Assembly: GCF_033366695.1 (NCBI RefSeq)
Contig: NZ_JAOBTQ010000001.1
Span: 5,146,001 to 5,210,000 of the forward strand
From: Streptomyces sp. SCL15-4
GTDB lineage: Bacteria > Actinomycetota > Actinomycetes > Streptomycetales > Streptomycetaceae
Length of the DNA: 64,000 nucleotides
Direction: 5' to 3'
A model generated the notes under the pieces. The model did not search any database. It was not told the origin of the DNA and saw only the letters and a list, made by a program, of their open reading frames with translations. Position numbers and translations under genes: made by a program. Below are positions 19,082 to 28,066 of the stretch, in pieces (the first letter of the stretch is position 1; every line of letters starts with the position of its first letter).

Positions 19082-19136
19082 AAGGGCCGGCGTTGTCGGA
19101 AGGGTCGGGTTTCCGTTTCCGGAGCCCGGCCCTTTT
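19082..19136 (+). terminator. terminator after secA
   Basis: AAGGGCCGG (19082-19090) pairs with CCGGCCCTT (19126-19134) and ends in TTTT. The long loop contains a smaller hairpin. It begins 15 bases after the secA stop. Confidence 0.7.
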
Positions 19137-19169
19137 CGGTGTCCGGGGGCGGTGGGCTCGCCGGGGGCG

Positions 19170-19649
19170 TCACGCGGGGCCTGTTTCCACCGCCGTGCAG
19201 CGCCAGCGCAGGTCCCGGCCTCGTTCCAGGCGGAAGGCCATGGCGCGCAGGCGTTCGCCGGTGGCGATGCGGGCGAAGACCTCCAGGGTGCCCTCGCCGG
19301 CGACGTAGTAGCCGATGTCGTGGACGACCGGGCGGGCGCCGCGGGTGCGCAGGGGGCTGCGTTCGGCGAGGCGGGCCAGATCGTCGTAGGCGTGGCCCGC
19401 CGTGTGGCGGAGCATCCAGTGGACGGGCCGCTGGCCGCTGAGGACGGCGAGCAGGCGGTCGGCGAAGAGGTCGGTGGGGCGGGGCTGCCGTGGGGCCGTC
19501 TCCGGCGCCGTACGGGGCCTGTCGGCGCGCGTGGCCGCCGGGCGGCTCGGCATGCGGGGCGGGGCGCCGCCGGGACGGCGGGTGTCCCGGCGGGTCGGCG
19601 GACGGTGGCGCGGGCGGGGCTGGACGGCACGGCTCATGACCTTGTTCAT
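19170..19649 (-). CDS. Rv3235-family protein
   Basis: A 159-residue protein of the actinobacterial Rv3235 family of unknown function, usually found next to secA. A basic, Pro/Arg-rich disordered N-terminus (about 1-55) is followed by a compact conserved domain (about 58-159) with FADRLLAVLSGQRPVHWMLRH, AYDDLARLAERSP and VARIATGERLRAMAFRLE-like blocks, then a terminal RWRCTAVETG. It has no signal peptide or membrane segment. It converges with secA. An internal ATG four codons downstream is an alternative start. Confidence 0.8.
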   Translation of the reverse strand: MNKVMSRAVQPRPRHRPPTRRDTRRPGGAPPRMPSRPAATRADRPRTAPETAPRQPRPTDLFADRLLAVLSGQRPVHWMLRHTAGHAYDDLARLAERSPLRTRGARPVVHDIGYYVAGEGTLEVFARIATGERLRAMAFRLERGRDLRWRCTAVETGPA

Positions 19650-19977
19650 GGGGGACCCCGTTCGGCGGGCCCGGGGGATACCGGGCGGTAACCAAGTGGT
19701 GGGGATCTTGTACGGGGTGCGGGAGACGCGGGCAAGCCGGGCGCGACCGGCGGACGAGGCCGGAAAAGTTCACCTATCAGGGTGAGGCGAGGAGCCCGGA
19801 GCCCGTGGACAGGCGGGTGGAGAGGGTGAATCGAGGGCCTGGAGCTGACGGTTCGGCGGGGGTGGGGAGGGGCTCGAAAGGGGACGGGCGCACGTATCCT
19901 GAAGGCCCTCCGGGAGACGCGCCCGCCGCTCTCCCCGGGGCCCCAGCGGAGCCTTTGACCAGGAAAGAGCGGCCAGC
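19650..19977. other. intergenic region, no gene seen
   Basis: A 328-base gap between the divergent Rv3235-family gene and the DUF6912-like gene, expected to carry both promoters. A TATCCT around 19895 could be a -10 element for the plus-strand gene. AGGAAAGAG before 19978 is its ribosome site. No repeats of note. Confidence 0.4.
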
Positions 19978-20490
19978 ATGCGCGTCTACGTCCCCCTGAC
20001 CCTCCCCGCTCTCGCCGAGGCGCACAGGACGGGCGGGCTGGGGAACGCCCCCTTCGTCGCGTACGCCGTCACGCCCGCCCTGCGCGAGTGGTACCTCTCC
20101 GAGGACATCGAGGAACTGGAGTACGCGGCGCTCGGCCGGGCCGCGCTGGCCTCCCTGCGGCTGCTGGCGGCGGACCCGGAGGCGGTACGGCGCCGGGTCG
20201 TGGTCGCGGTGGACGTGCCCGACGGTGCCGCGAGCGCCGACCCGGACCGCGGGCTGGAACCGGCAGCCCTCGGCGAGGTGACCGTGCGGGTCTCGGTGCC
20301 GCTGGCCAAGGCGGCCTCCGTGCACGTCGACGCCGAGGACGCGGAGCCGGACGTGGCCGCGGCGGCGCAGGCGCTGAAGGCGGCGGACGGCGGGGACGAC
20401 GACGCCCGGTTCGTCGTGGACGGCGCGGACGACCACGAGCTGCTGTGGTACGCCACGCAGGAGATCCCCAACCTGGTCGGACAGGGCTGA
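19978..20490 (+). CDS. DUF6912-like conserved actinobacterial protein
   Basis: A 170-residue soluble protein beginning MRVYVPLTLPALAEAHRTGGL, a start typical of a conserved actinobacterial family of unknown function placed near secA. Conserved-looking blocks are FVAYAVTPALREWYLSEDIEELEYAA, RRVVVAVDVPD and DDHELLWYATQEIPNLV. It is acidic, with no signal peptide or membrane helix. It is probably co-transcribed with the HAD gene 48 bases downstream. Confidence 0.7.
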   Translation: MRVYVPLTLPALAEAHRTGGLGNAPFVAYAVTPALREWYLSEDIEELEYAALGRAALASLRLLAADPEAVRRRVVVAVDVPDGAASADPDRGLEPAALGEVTVRVSVPLAKAASVHVDAEDAEPDVAAAAQALKAADGGDDDARFVVDGADDHELLWYATQEIPNLVGQG

Positions 20491-20538
20491 CCTGGACCGA
20501 TGCCGTGATTGTCGGTGGCGGCGGGTACGGTCTTGGAC

Positions 20539-21204
20539 ATGGGGACGCACGCTGTGCACATCGTCTGGGACTGGAACGGAACCCTCTTCCACGACATCGA
20601 CGCGGTCATCGGGGCGACGAACGCCGCCTTCGCCGAGCTGGGGCTCGCGCCGATCACACTGGAGCAGTACCGCTCGCTGTACTGCGTGCCGGTGCCGAAG
20701 TTCTACGAGCGGCTGCTCGGCCGGCTGCCGAGCGACGCCGAGTGGGAGCTGATGGACGGCACCTTCCACCGGCACTACACCGAGCACCGGGTGCGGTGCG
20801 GGCTGACCGAGGGGGCCAGGGAGCTGCTCTCCGGGTGGCGGTCGGACGGACACAGCCAGTCGCTGCTGAGCATGTACGGGCACGAGGAGCTGCTGCCGCT
20901 GGTGCGGGGCTTCGGCATCGAGGCGCACTTCCTGCGGGTCGACGGGCGCACCGGGCCGTCCGGCGGCAGCAAGGCCGAGCACATGGTGCGGCATCTGCAG
21001 GCGCTGGCGGGGGTGGCGGAGCCGGAGCGGACCGTGGTGATCGGGGACGCGGTGGACGACGCGCTCGCGGCACGGCACGTGGGGGCGCGGGCCGTGCTGT
21101 ACAGCGGCGGATCGCACAGCCGGGCCAGTCTGGAAGGGGCCGGGGTGCCGGTGGTGGACACACTGGCCGAGGCGGTCGCGGAGGCGCGGAGGACAGCGGC
21201 CTGA
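20539..21204 (+). CDS. HAD-superfamily hydrolase
   Basis: A 221-residue HAD fold protein of the phosphoglycolate-phosphatase-like type, with a helical cap. Motif I is VWDWNGTLFHD: the nucleophile Asp is present, but the general acid/base position two residues later is Asn instead of Asp. Motif II Ser lies in SLLSMYGHEE, Lys in GGSKAEHM, and motif IV in VVIGDAVDDALAARHVGA. The ATG at 20539 is chosen over upstream frame codons. Asn at the acid/base position would slow phosphatase turnover or point to another activity; the substrate is unknown. Confidence 0.85.
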   Translation: MGTHAVHIVWDWNGTLFHDIDAVIGATNAAFAELGLAPITLEQYRSLYCVPVPKFYERLLGRLPSDAEWELMDGTFHRHYTEHRVRCGLTEGARELLSGWRSDGHSQSLLSMYGHEELLPLVRGFGIEAHFLRVDGRTGPSGGSKAEHMVRHLQALAGVAEPERTVVIGDAVDDALAARHVGARAVLYSGGSHSRASLEGAGVPVVDTLAEAVAEARRTAA

Positions 21205-21252
21205 CCGCACGGCGAGGCGTGCCCGGCACGGACGCGGGAAGCCCCGCGGACG

Positions 21253-21800
21253 CCCGCCGCCCCGCGCCGTACCGTCCGCCTCACCGGCCCAGACGCGGCC
21301 CGGGCTCCGCGCGGCGTGCCCACCGCCCCGGACGCTGCCCGGGTCCGCGGCGTGCCCACCGCCCCGGACGCTGCCCGGGTCCGCGACGCGTCCGCCGCCT
21401 CACCGCTTCAGACGCCGCTGAGCCCCGGCGACGCGGCCCGGACTCCGTGACGCGTGACGCCGCCCCGCGACGTGCCCGCTGCCTCACCGGCCCAGGCGCC
21501 GCCCGGGCCCGCGACGCGGCCCGGCCCCGCGCGGCGTGCCCGCCGTCCCGGACGCTGCCCGGGTCCGCGACGCGTCCTCCGCCCGACCGGCCCAGACGCC
21601 GCCGAGCCCCGGCGACGAGGACTCCGTGACGTGTGACGCCGCGCCCGCGACGTGCCGTCCGCCCACCGCCCCGGACGCCGCCCGGTTCCCGCGGCGCGTC
21701 CGCCGCTCCGCGAAGCGATCACCGCCCCACCGCCGCAGACGCCGCCAAGGCCCCGTCACGCGGCCACCACCCCGTGACGCGGCCCGGTTTCGCCGTGAGG
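21253..21800. repeat. GC-rich degenerate tandem repeat tract between genes
   Basis: The 610-base gap 21205-21814 has no credible gene. It contains a perfect tandem 36-bp duplication (21313-21348, 21349-21384) and a higher-order repeat of about 184 bp: blocks at 21349 and 21411 reappear, diverged, at 21533 and 21595. Recurrent words include GACGCTGCCCGGGTCCGCGA and CCCCGGCGACG. All frames show Pro/Arg/Ala-rich low-complexity translations, so long open frames here are compositional artefacts. Confidence 0.75.
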
Positions 21801-21814
21801 CCGGTTGCGCGGTC

Positions 21815-22381
21815 TCAGTTTGCCGGTGCGGTCGCCCGCAGTACCTTCAGGAACTCCCGCATCCACGCCGGGTGGTCCGGCCAGGCGCGGGAGGAGACCA
21901 GGGTGCCGTCGACGACCGCCTCGGTGTCCTGGAAGTCCGCGCCGGCCGCCTGCATGTCGGGTTCCAGCGCCGGGTAGGCCGTCACCCGGCGGCCCCGCAG
22001 GGAGTCGACCGCGGCGGTGAGCAGCGGGCCGTGGCAGATCTGGGCGACGGGCTTGTCCGCGTCGAAGAACGCCTTGAGGATCTTGCGCAGTTCCGCGTCG
22101 TTGCGCAGATACTCGGGCGCCCGCCCGCCGGGGATCACCAGGGCCGCGTAGGCACCTGGGTCGACCTCGGCGAACGCCAGGTCGGCCGGCCAGGTGTAGC
22201 CGGGCTTCTCGGTGTACGTGTCGTAGCCGGGTTCGAAGTCGTGGACGACGAAGCGGAGCGTCTTGCGGGTGGGGGCCGCGATGTGGACCTCGTAGCCTTC
22301 CTCGCGCAGCCGCTGGTAGGGGTAGAACACCTCCAGGGACTCCGCCGCGTCTCCGGTGACGATGAGGATCTTCGTGGGCAT
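21815..22381 (-). CDS. DJ-1/PfpI family protein
   Basis: A 188-residue cytosolic DJ-1/PfpI superfamily member. Starts MPTKILIVTGDAAESLEVFY, with GGAG six bases before the ATG. The catalytic Cys is residue 116 in the nucleophile elbow AQICHGPLL, followed by His; the loop VIPGGRAPEYLRND is conserved in PfpI/YhbO types. Relatives are reported as proteases, chaperones or deglycases of glyoxal adducts; which applies is unknown. The upstream frame extension to 22627 is not conserved. Confidence 0.87.
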   Translation of the reverse strand: MPTKILIVTGDAAESLEVFYPYQRLREEGYEVHIAAPTRKTLRFVVHDFEPGYDTYTEKPGYTWPADLAFAEVDPGAYAALVIPGGRAPEYLRNDAELRKILKAFFDADKPVAQICHGPLLTAAVDSLRGRRVTAYPALEPDMQAAGADFQDTEAVVDGTLVSSRAWPDHPAWMREFLKVLRATAPAN

Positions 22382-23030
22382 GTCGGCTCCTCGCAGACTC
22401 CGTGCATGAGGGTGGAACTCCGGCCTCCGCGGTGGGACGCTGGACTCCGGCACCGTGCCCCCGCCGGGCGCGCTTGCCAAGAGGGCCCGGTGCTTTTCAG
22501 AGTGCGGCGGCGGACGCGGGGACGCGACCGGATGACCCGGGAGCCCGGCCCGGACGGCCGGCCCCACCGGATGGCCGGATACGTCACCCGCCCTCACACC
22601 GCCGCTGTGCAGAACGTCAAACTTCACCGCTCGGTTTTGTACACATGCGGCTCATGACGCGCCCCGGGGCAAGAGCGATAGCCTTGTGGCGTGATCAGCG
22701 CGATATCCCGCGGGGGCGATCATGCTCCCGCCCTGCGCCCGGGTTGCACGGCTTATCTCCGTGACCGGGCGGCGGTCGCTGGTCTTCGCGGGCGGGACGG
22801 GGGCGCCGATGCCCCCGGGGCGCCGAGAACGGTCCGGATCACGACGCTGCCGAGAGCAGCGTCACACCCGGCCGGCGTCATGAAATTGGCCGAATCATCC
22901 CCGCTCATCTCACCTCGCGGCATACCGTCGGAAGCGACCGGACACCCCGGGACGTGGCGTTGTGTCGCAAGGGAAGAGACAGAACTTCCTTCTACGTCAC
23001 GCAACGGCGCGCGACAGGAGCCAGAGGACA
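22382..23030. other. long intergenic region upstream of NAD-GDH
   Basis: This 649-base gap between divergent genes has no credible gene in either strand. A hairpin GGGGGC (22799-22804) / GCCCCC (22811-22816) sits in its middle. GAGGACA just before 23031 is the ribosome site for the dehydrogenase gene. The length suggests regulation of a nitrogen-metabolism gene, but no GlnR-type site could be identified by eye. Confidence 0.4.
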
Positions 23031-26000
23031 ATGCAGACCAAGCTGGACGAAGCCAAGGCCGAGCTGCTCGAAAGGGCCGCACGGGTAGCTGAGAACAGCC
23101 CGGTCGGGGGGCACCTACCGACCGGGACGACGAGCGAGGGCACCCCCGGCACCCCGGACAGCGAATCCGTGCTCGCGTTCCTCCAGCGCTACTACCTGCA
23201 CACCGCGCCGGAAGACCTCGCCGACCGCGACCCGGTCGACGTCTTCGGCGCCGCGGTCTCGCACTACCGGCTCGCCGAGACCCGCCCGCAGGGCACCGCG
23301 AACGTACGGGTGTACACCCCGACCGTGGAAGAGAACGGCTGGACGTGCAGCCACACGGTCGTGGAGGTCGTCACCGACGACATGCCCTTCCTCGTGGACT
23401 CGGTCACCAACGAGCTGACGCGGCAGGGGCGTGGCATCCACGTCGTCATCCACCCGCAGTTCGTGGTCCGCCGCGACCTGACCGGCAAGCTGCTGGAGGT
23501 GCTGCCGACCCCGCCCGTCGGCGAGGAGCTGCCGCACGACGCGCACATCGAGTCCTGGATCCACGTCGAGATCGACCGGGAGACCGACCGCGCCGACCTG
23601 AAGCAGATCGCCGCCGACCTGCTGCGCGTGCTGTCCGACGTGCGCGAGGCCGTCGAGGACTGGCAGAAGATGCGGGACGCGGCGACCCGGATCGCCGACG
23701 GCCTGGGCAGCGAGCCCGTCCCCGCCGACCTGCCCCGCCCCGAGGTCGGGGAGGCCCGCGAGCTGCTGCACTGGCTGTCCGCTGACCACTTCACCTTCCT
23801 CGGCTACCGCGAGTACCGGCTGCGCGACGACGACACGCTCGCCGCCGTGCCCGGCACCGGTCTCGGCATACTGCGCTCGGACCCGCACCACGCCAAGGAG
23901 GACCAGCACCCGGTCAGCCCCTCCTTCGAGCGCCTCCCGGCCGACGCCCGCGCCAAGGCCCGCGAGCACAAGCTGCTGGTGCTGACCAAGGCCAACAGCC
24001 GGGCCACCGTGCACCGGCCGTCGTACCTGGACTACATCGGCGTCAAGAAGTTCGACGCGGACGGCAACGTCGTCGGCGAGCGCCGCTTCCTCGGCCTGTT
24101 CTCCTCCGCCGCGTACACCGAGTCCGTGCGCCGGGTGCCGGTGATCCGCCGCAAGGTGGACGAGGTCCTGGCCCGGGCCGGCTTCTCGCCGCACAGCCAC
24201 GACGGCCGCGACCTGCTCCAGATCATGGAGACCTACCCGCGCGACGAGCTGTTCCAGACGCCGGTCGCCGAACTCCAGTCCATCGTCACCAGCGTGCTCT
24301 ACCTCCAGGAGCGCCGCCGGCTGCGGCTGTACCTGCGCCAGGACGAGTACGGCCGCTACTACTCGGCCCTCGTCTACCTCCCGCGCGACCGCTACACCAC
24401 CGGCGTGCGCCTGCGGATCATCGACATCCTGAAGGAGGAGCTGGGCGGTACCAGCGTCGACTTCACCGCCTGGAACACCGAGTCGATCCTCTCCCGGCTG
24501 CACTTCGTGGTCCGCGTCCCGCAGGGCACCGAGCTGTCCGAGCTGTCGGACGCCGACAAGGAGCGCATCGAGGCCCGCCTGGTCGAGGCGGCCCGCTCCT
24601 GGGCCGACGCGTTCGCCGAGGCGCTGACCGCCGAGTGCGGCGAGGAGCGCGCGGCCGAGGTGCTGCGCCGCTACCACCACGCCTTCCCCGAGGGCTACAA
24701 GGCCGACCACAGCCCGCGCGCCGCCGTCGCCGACCTGGTCCACCTGGAGCAGCTCAGCGAGGACAAGGCCTTCTCGCTGAGCCTGTACGAGCCGGTGGGC
24801 GCCGCGCCGGACGAGCGCCGCTTCAAGATCTACCAGAAGGGCGGCACGGTCTCGCTGTCCAAGGTGCTGCCGGTGCTGAGCCGGCTCGGCGTCGAGGTCA
24901 CCGACGAGCGGCCGTACGAGCTGCGCTGCGCCGACCGCACCACCGCCTGGATCTACGACTTCGGCCTGCGCATGCCGAAGTCGCTCGGCGGCGGCAACGG
25001 CGACTACCTGGGCGACGACGGCCGCGAGCGGTTCCAGGACGCGTTCGCCGCGACCTGGACCGGCAAGGCCGAGAACGACGGCTTCAACGCCCTCGTGCTG
25101 AGCGCCGGGCTGACCTGGCGGCAGGCGATGGTGCTGCGCGCCTACGCCAAGTACCTGCGGCAGGCCGGCTCGACCTTCTCGCAGGACTATATGGAGGACA
25201 CCCTCCGCAACAACGTCCACACCACCCGGCTCCTGGTCTCCCTGTTCGAGGCCCGGATGTCCCCGGAGCGGCAGCAGGCCGGCGTGGAGATCACCGACGC
25301 CCTGCTGGAGGAGCTGGACGCGGCCCTGGAGCAGGTGGCCAGCCTGGACGAGGACCGCATCCTGCGCTCGTTCCTGACCGTCATCAAGGCGACCCTGCGC
25401 ACGAACTTCTTCCAGGAGGGACCGGGCGGCGAGCCGCACGACTACGTCTCCATGAAGTTCGACCCGCAGGCCATCCCCGACCTGCCCGCGCCGCGCCCGG
25501 CGTTCGAGATCTGGGTGTACTCGCCGCGCGTGGAGGGCGTGCACCTGCGCTTCGGCAAGGTCGCGCGCGGCGGCCTGCGCTGGTCGGACCGGCGTGAGGA
25601 CTTCCGCACGGAGATCCTCGGCCTGGTCAAGGCGCAGATGGTGAAGAACACCGTCATCGTGCCGGTCGGCGCCAAGGGCGGCTTCGTCGCCAAGCAGCTG
25701 CCCGACCCGGCCGTGGACCGCGACGCCTGGCTGGCCGAGGGCATCGCCAGCTACAAGACGTTCATCTCGGCGCTGCTCGACATCACCGACAACATGGTGG
25801 CCGGCGAGGTCGTGCCGCCGCGGGACGTGGTCCGGCACGACGGCGACGACACCTACCTGGTGGTCGCCGCCGACAAGGGCACCGCGACGTTCTCGGACAT
25901 CGCCAACGGGGTCGCCGGACAGTACGACTTCTGGCTGGGCGACGCCTTCGCCTCCGGCGGCTCGGCGGGCTACGACCACAAGGGCATGGGCATCACCGCG

Positions 26001-27977
26001 CGCGGCGCCTGGGAGTCCGTCAAGCGGCACTTCCGCGAGCTGGGCGTGGACACGCAGAGCCAGGACTTCACGGTCGTCGGCATCGGCGACATGTCCGGCG
26101 ACGTGTTCGGCAACGGCATGCTGCTGTCGGAGCACATCCGCCTGGTCGCCGCCTTCGACCACCGGCACATCTTCATCGACCCCACCCCGGACGCGGCCAC
26201 CTCCTACGCCGAGCGCCGCCGCCTGTTCGAGCTGCCCCGCTCCAGCTGGGCCGACTACGACACCTCGCTGCTGTCGGCGGGCGGCGGGATCTTCCCGCGC
26301 ACCGCCAAGTCGATCCCGCTCAACAGCCACATCCGCGAGGCCCTCGGCATCGACGGCAAGGTCGCCAAGATGACCCCGGCCGACCTGATGCGGACCATCC
26401 TCAGCGCGCCGGTGGACCTGCTGTGGAACGGCGGCATCGGCACGTACGTCAAGGCGTCGACGGAGTCCAACGCCGACGTCGGCGACAAGGCCAACGACGC
26501 CATCCGCGTCGACGGCAAGGACCTGCGGGCCAAGGTCGTCGGCGAGGGCGGCAACCTGGGCCTGACCCAGCTCGGCCGGATCGAGTTCGCCCTGCACGGC
26601 GGCAAGATCAACACCGATGCGATCGACAACAGCGCCGGCGTGGACACCTCCGACCACGAGGTGAACATCAAGATCCTGCTGAACGGCCTGGTCGCGGACG
26701 GCGACATGACCGTCAAGCAGCGCAACAAGCTGCTCGCCGAGATGACCGACGAGGTCGGCGCGCTGGTCCTGCGCAACAACTACGCGCAGAACACCGCCCT
26801 GGCCAACGCCCTGTTCCAGGCCAAGGACATGCTCCACGCCCAGCAGCGGTTCATCCGCCACCTGGTGCGCGAGGGCCACCTGGACCGGGCGCTGGAGTTC
26901 CTGCCGACCGACCGGCAGATCCGCGAGCGCCTGGCCCAGAACCAGGGCCTGACCAGCCCGGAGACGGCCGTCGTCCTGGCGTACACGAAGATCACGGTGG
27001 CCGAGGAGCTGCTGCACACCTCGCTGCCGGACGACCCGTACCTGCGCGGTCTGCTGCACGCCTACTTCCCGACGGCGCTGCGCGAGCGGTTCGCCGACGC
27101 CATCGACAACCACCCGCTGCGCCGCGAGATCACCACCACCGTGCTGGTCAACGACACGGTCAACACGGGCGGTACGACGTATCTGCACCGGCTGCGCGAG
27201 GAGACCGGCGCCTCCCTGGAGGAGATCGTCCGCGCCCAGACCGCGGCCCGCGCGATCTTCGGCTCGGCCTCGGTGTGGGACGCCGTGGAGGCCCTGGACA
27301 ACAAGGTCGACGCGGCCGTGCAGACCCGCATCCGGCTGCACTCGCGCCGCCTGGTCGAGCGCGGCACGCGCTGGCTGCTGAACAACCGGCCGCAGCCGCT
27401 CCAGCTCGCCGAGACGGTGGATTTCTTCGCCGAGCGGGTCGAACGGGTCTGGCAGGAGCTGCCGAAGCTGCTGCGCGGCGCGGACCTGGAGTGGTACCAG
27501 CACGTGTACGACGAGCTGTCCGCGGCCGGCGTCCCGGACGAGGTGGCCACCCGCGTGGCCGGCTTCTCCTCCGCCTTCCCGACGCTCGACATCGTGTCGG
27601 TGGCCGACCGCATGGGCAAGGAGCCGCTGGACGTCGCCGAGGTGTACTACGACCTCGCCGACCGCCTGGACATCACCCAGCTCATGGACCGCATCATCGA
27701 GCTGCCGCGCACCGACCGCTGGCAGTCGATGGCCCGCGCCTCCATCCGTGAGGACCTGTACGCGGCGCACGCGGCCCTCACCGCGGACGTCCTCGCGGTG
27801 GGCAACGGCACCTCGACGCCGGAGCAGCGGTTCGAGGCGTGGGAGCAGAAGAACGCGCCGATCCTGGGCCGGGCCCGCACCACGCTGGAGGAGATCCGCA
27901 GCTCGGACTCCTTCGACCTCGCCAACCTGTCGGTGGCGATGCGCACGATGCGGACGCTGCTGCGCACGCACTCGTAG
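23031..27977 (+). CDS. gdhB: large NAD-specific glutamate dehydrogenase
   Basis: A 1648-residue member of the 180-kDa NAD-GDH class described first in Streptomyces clavuligerus, converting glutamate to 2-oxoglutarate and ammonia. ATG at 23031 preceded by AGAGGACA (MQTKLDEAKAELLERAA). A long N-terminal region of ACT-like regulatory modules (about 1-700) leads to the catalytic domain. There KVARGGLRWSDRREDFRTE and VGAKGGFVAKQLP hold substrate and catalytic Lys residues (about 882), and GIGDMSGDVFGNGML lies in the nucleotide-binding part. A helical C-terminal region of about 450 residues completes it. A strong terminator follows 11 bases later. Size and signatures match the family fully. Confidence 0.95.
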   Translation: MQTKLDEAKAELLERAARVAENSPVGGHLPTGTTSEGTPGTPDSESVLAFLQRYYLHTAPEDLADRDPVDVFGAAVSHYRLAETRPQGTANVRVYTPTVEENGWTCSHTVVEVVTDDMPFLVDSVTNELTRQGRGIHVVIHPQFVVRRDLTGKLLEVLPTPPVGEELPHDAHIESWIHVEIDRETDRADLKQIAADLLRVLSDVREAVEDWQKMRDAATRIADGLGSEPVPADLPRPEVGEARELLHWLSADHFTFLGYREYRLRDDDTLAAVPGTGLGILRSDPHHAKEDQHPVSPSFERLPADARAKAREHKLLVLTKANSRATVHRPSYLDYIGVKKFDADGNVVGERRFLGLFSSAAYTESVRRVPVIRRKVDEVLARAGFSPHSHDGRDLLQIMETYPRDELFQTPVAELQSIVTSVLYLQERRRLRLYLRQDEYGRYYSALVYLPRDRYTTGVRLRIIDILKEELGGTSVDFTAWNTESILSRLHFVVRVPQGTELSELSDADKERIEARLVEAARSWADAFAEALTAECGEERAAEVLRRYHHAFPEGYKADHSPRAAVADLVHLEQLSEDKAFSLSLYEPVGAAPDERRFKIYQKGGTVSLSKVLPVLSRLGVEVTDERPYELRCADRTTAWIYDFGLRMPKSLGGGNGDYLGDDGRERFQDAFAATWTGKAENDGFNALVLSAGLTWRQAMVLRAYAKYLRQAGSTFSQDYMEDTLRNNVHTTRLLVSLFEARMSPERQQAGVEITDALLEELDAALEQVASLDEDRILRSFLTVIKATLRTNFFQEGPGGEPHDYVSMKFDPQAIPDLPAPRPAFEIWVYSPRVEGVHLRFGKVARGGLRWSDRREDFRTEILGLVKAQMVKNTVIVPVGAKGGFVAKQLPDPAVDRDAWLAEGIASYKTFISALLDITDNMVAGEVVPPRDVVRHDGDDTYLVVAADKGTATFSDIANGVAGQYDFWLGDAFASGGSAGYDHKGMGITARGAWESVKRHFRELGVDTQSQDFTVVGIGDMSGDVFGNGMLLSEHIRLVAAFDHRHIFIDPTPDAATSYAERRRLFELPRSSWADYDTSLLSAGGGIFPRTAKSIPLNSHIREALGIDGKVAKMTPADLMRTILSAPVDLLWNGGIGTYVKASTESNADVGDKANDAIRVDGKDLRAKVVGEGGNLGLTQLGRIEFALHGGKINTDAIDNSAGVDTSDHEVNIKILLNGLVADGDMTVKQRNKLLAEMTDEVGALVLRNNYAQNTALANALFQAKDMLHAQQRFIRHLVREGHLDRALEFLPTDRQIRERLAQNQGLTSPETAVVLAYTKITVAEELLHTSLPDDPYLRGLLHAYFPTALRERFADAIDNHPLRREITTTVLVNDTVNTGGTTYLHRLREETGASLEEIVRAQTAARAIFGSASVWDAVEALDNKVDAAVQTRIRLHSRRLVERGTRWLLNNRPQPLQLAETVDFFAERVERVWQELPKLLRGADLEWYQHVYDELSAAGVPDEVATRVAGFSSAFPTLDIVSVADRMGKEPLDVAEVYYDLADRLDITQLMDRIIELPRTDRWQSMARASIREDLYAAHAALTADVLAVGNGTSTPEQRFEAWEQKNAPILGRARTTLEEIRSSDSFDLANLSVAMRTMRTLLRTHS

Positions 27978-27988
27978 CCGTACGGCGT

Positions 27989-28028
27989 GAAAGGCGCCCC
28001 GGGCCCGCAGCGGCCCGGGGCGCCTTTC
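27989..28028 (+). terminator. strong terminator after NAD-GDH gene
   Basis: Perfect 17-bp stem (27989-28005 with 28012-28028) around a 6-base loop CGCAGC. The outer part GAAAGGC/GCCTTTC gives a short T run. It lies 11 bases after the stop. Confidence 0.85.
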
Positions 28029-28066
28029 GCGTGTGCGGGCGGTGGGCGGCGTAGGGTCGGTGGATC

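Noticed and set aside
21204..21815. Open frames through the repeat tract as a Pro/Arg-rich protein
   Set aside because: Several frames on both strands are open at once, and none has a start with a ribosome site or conserved features.
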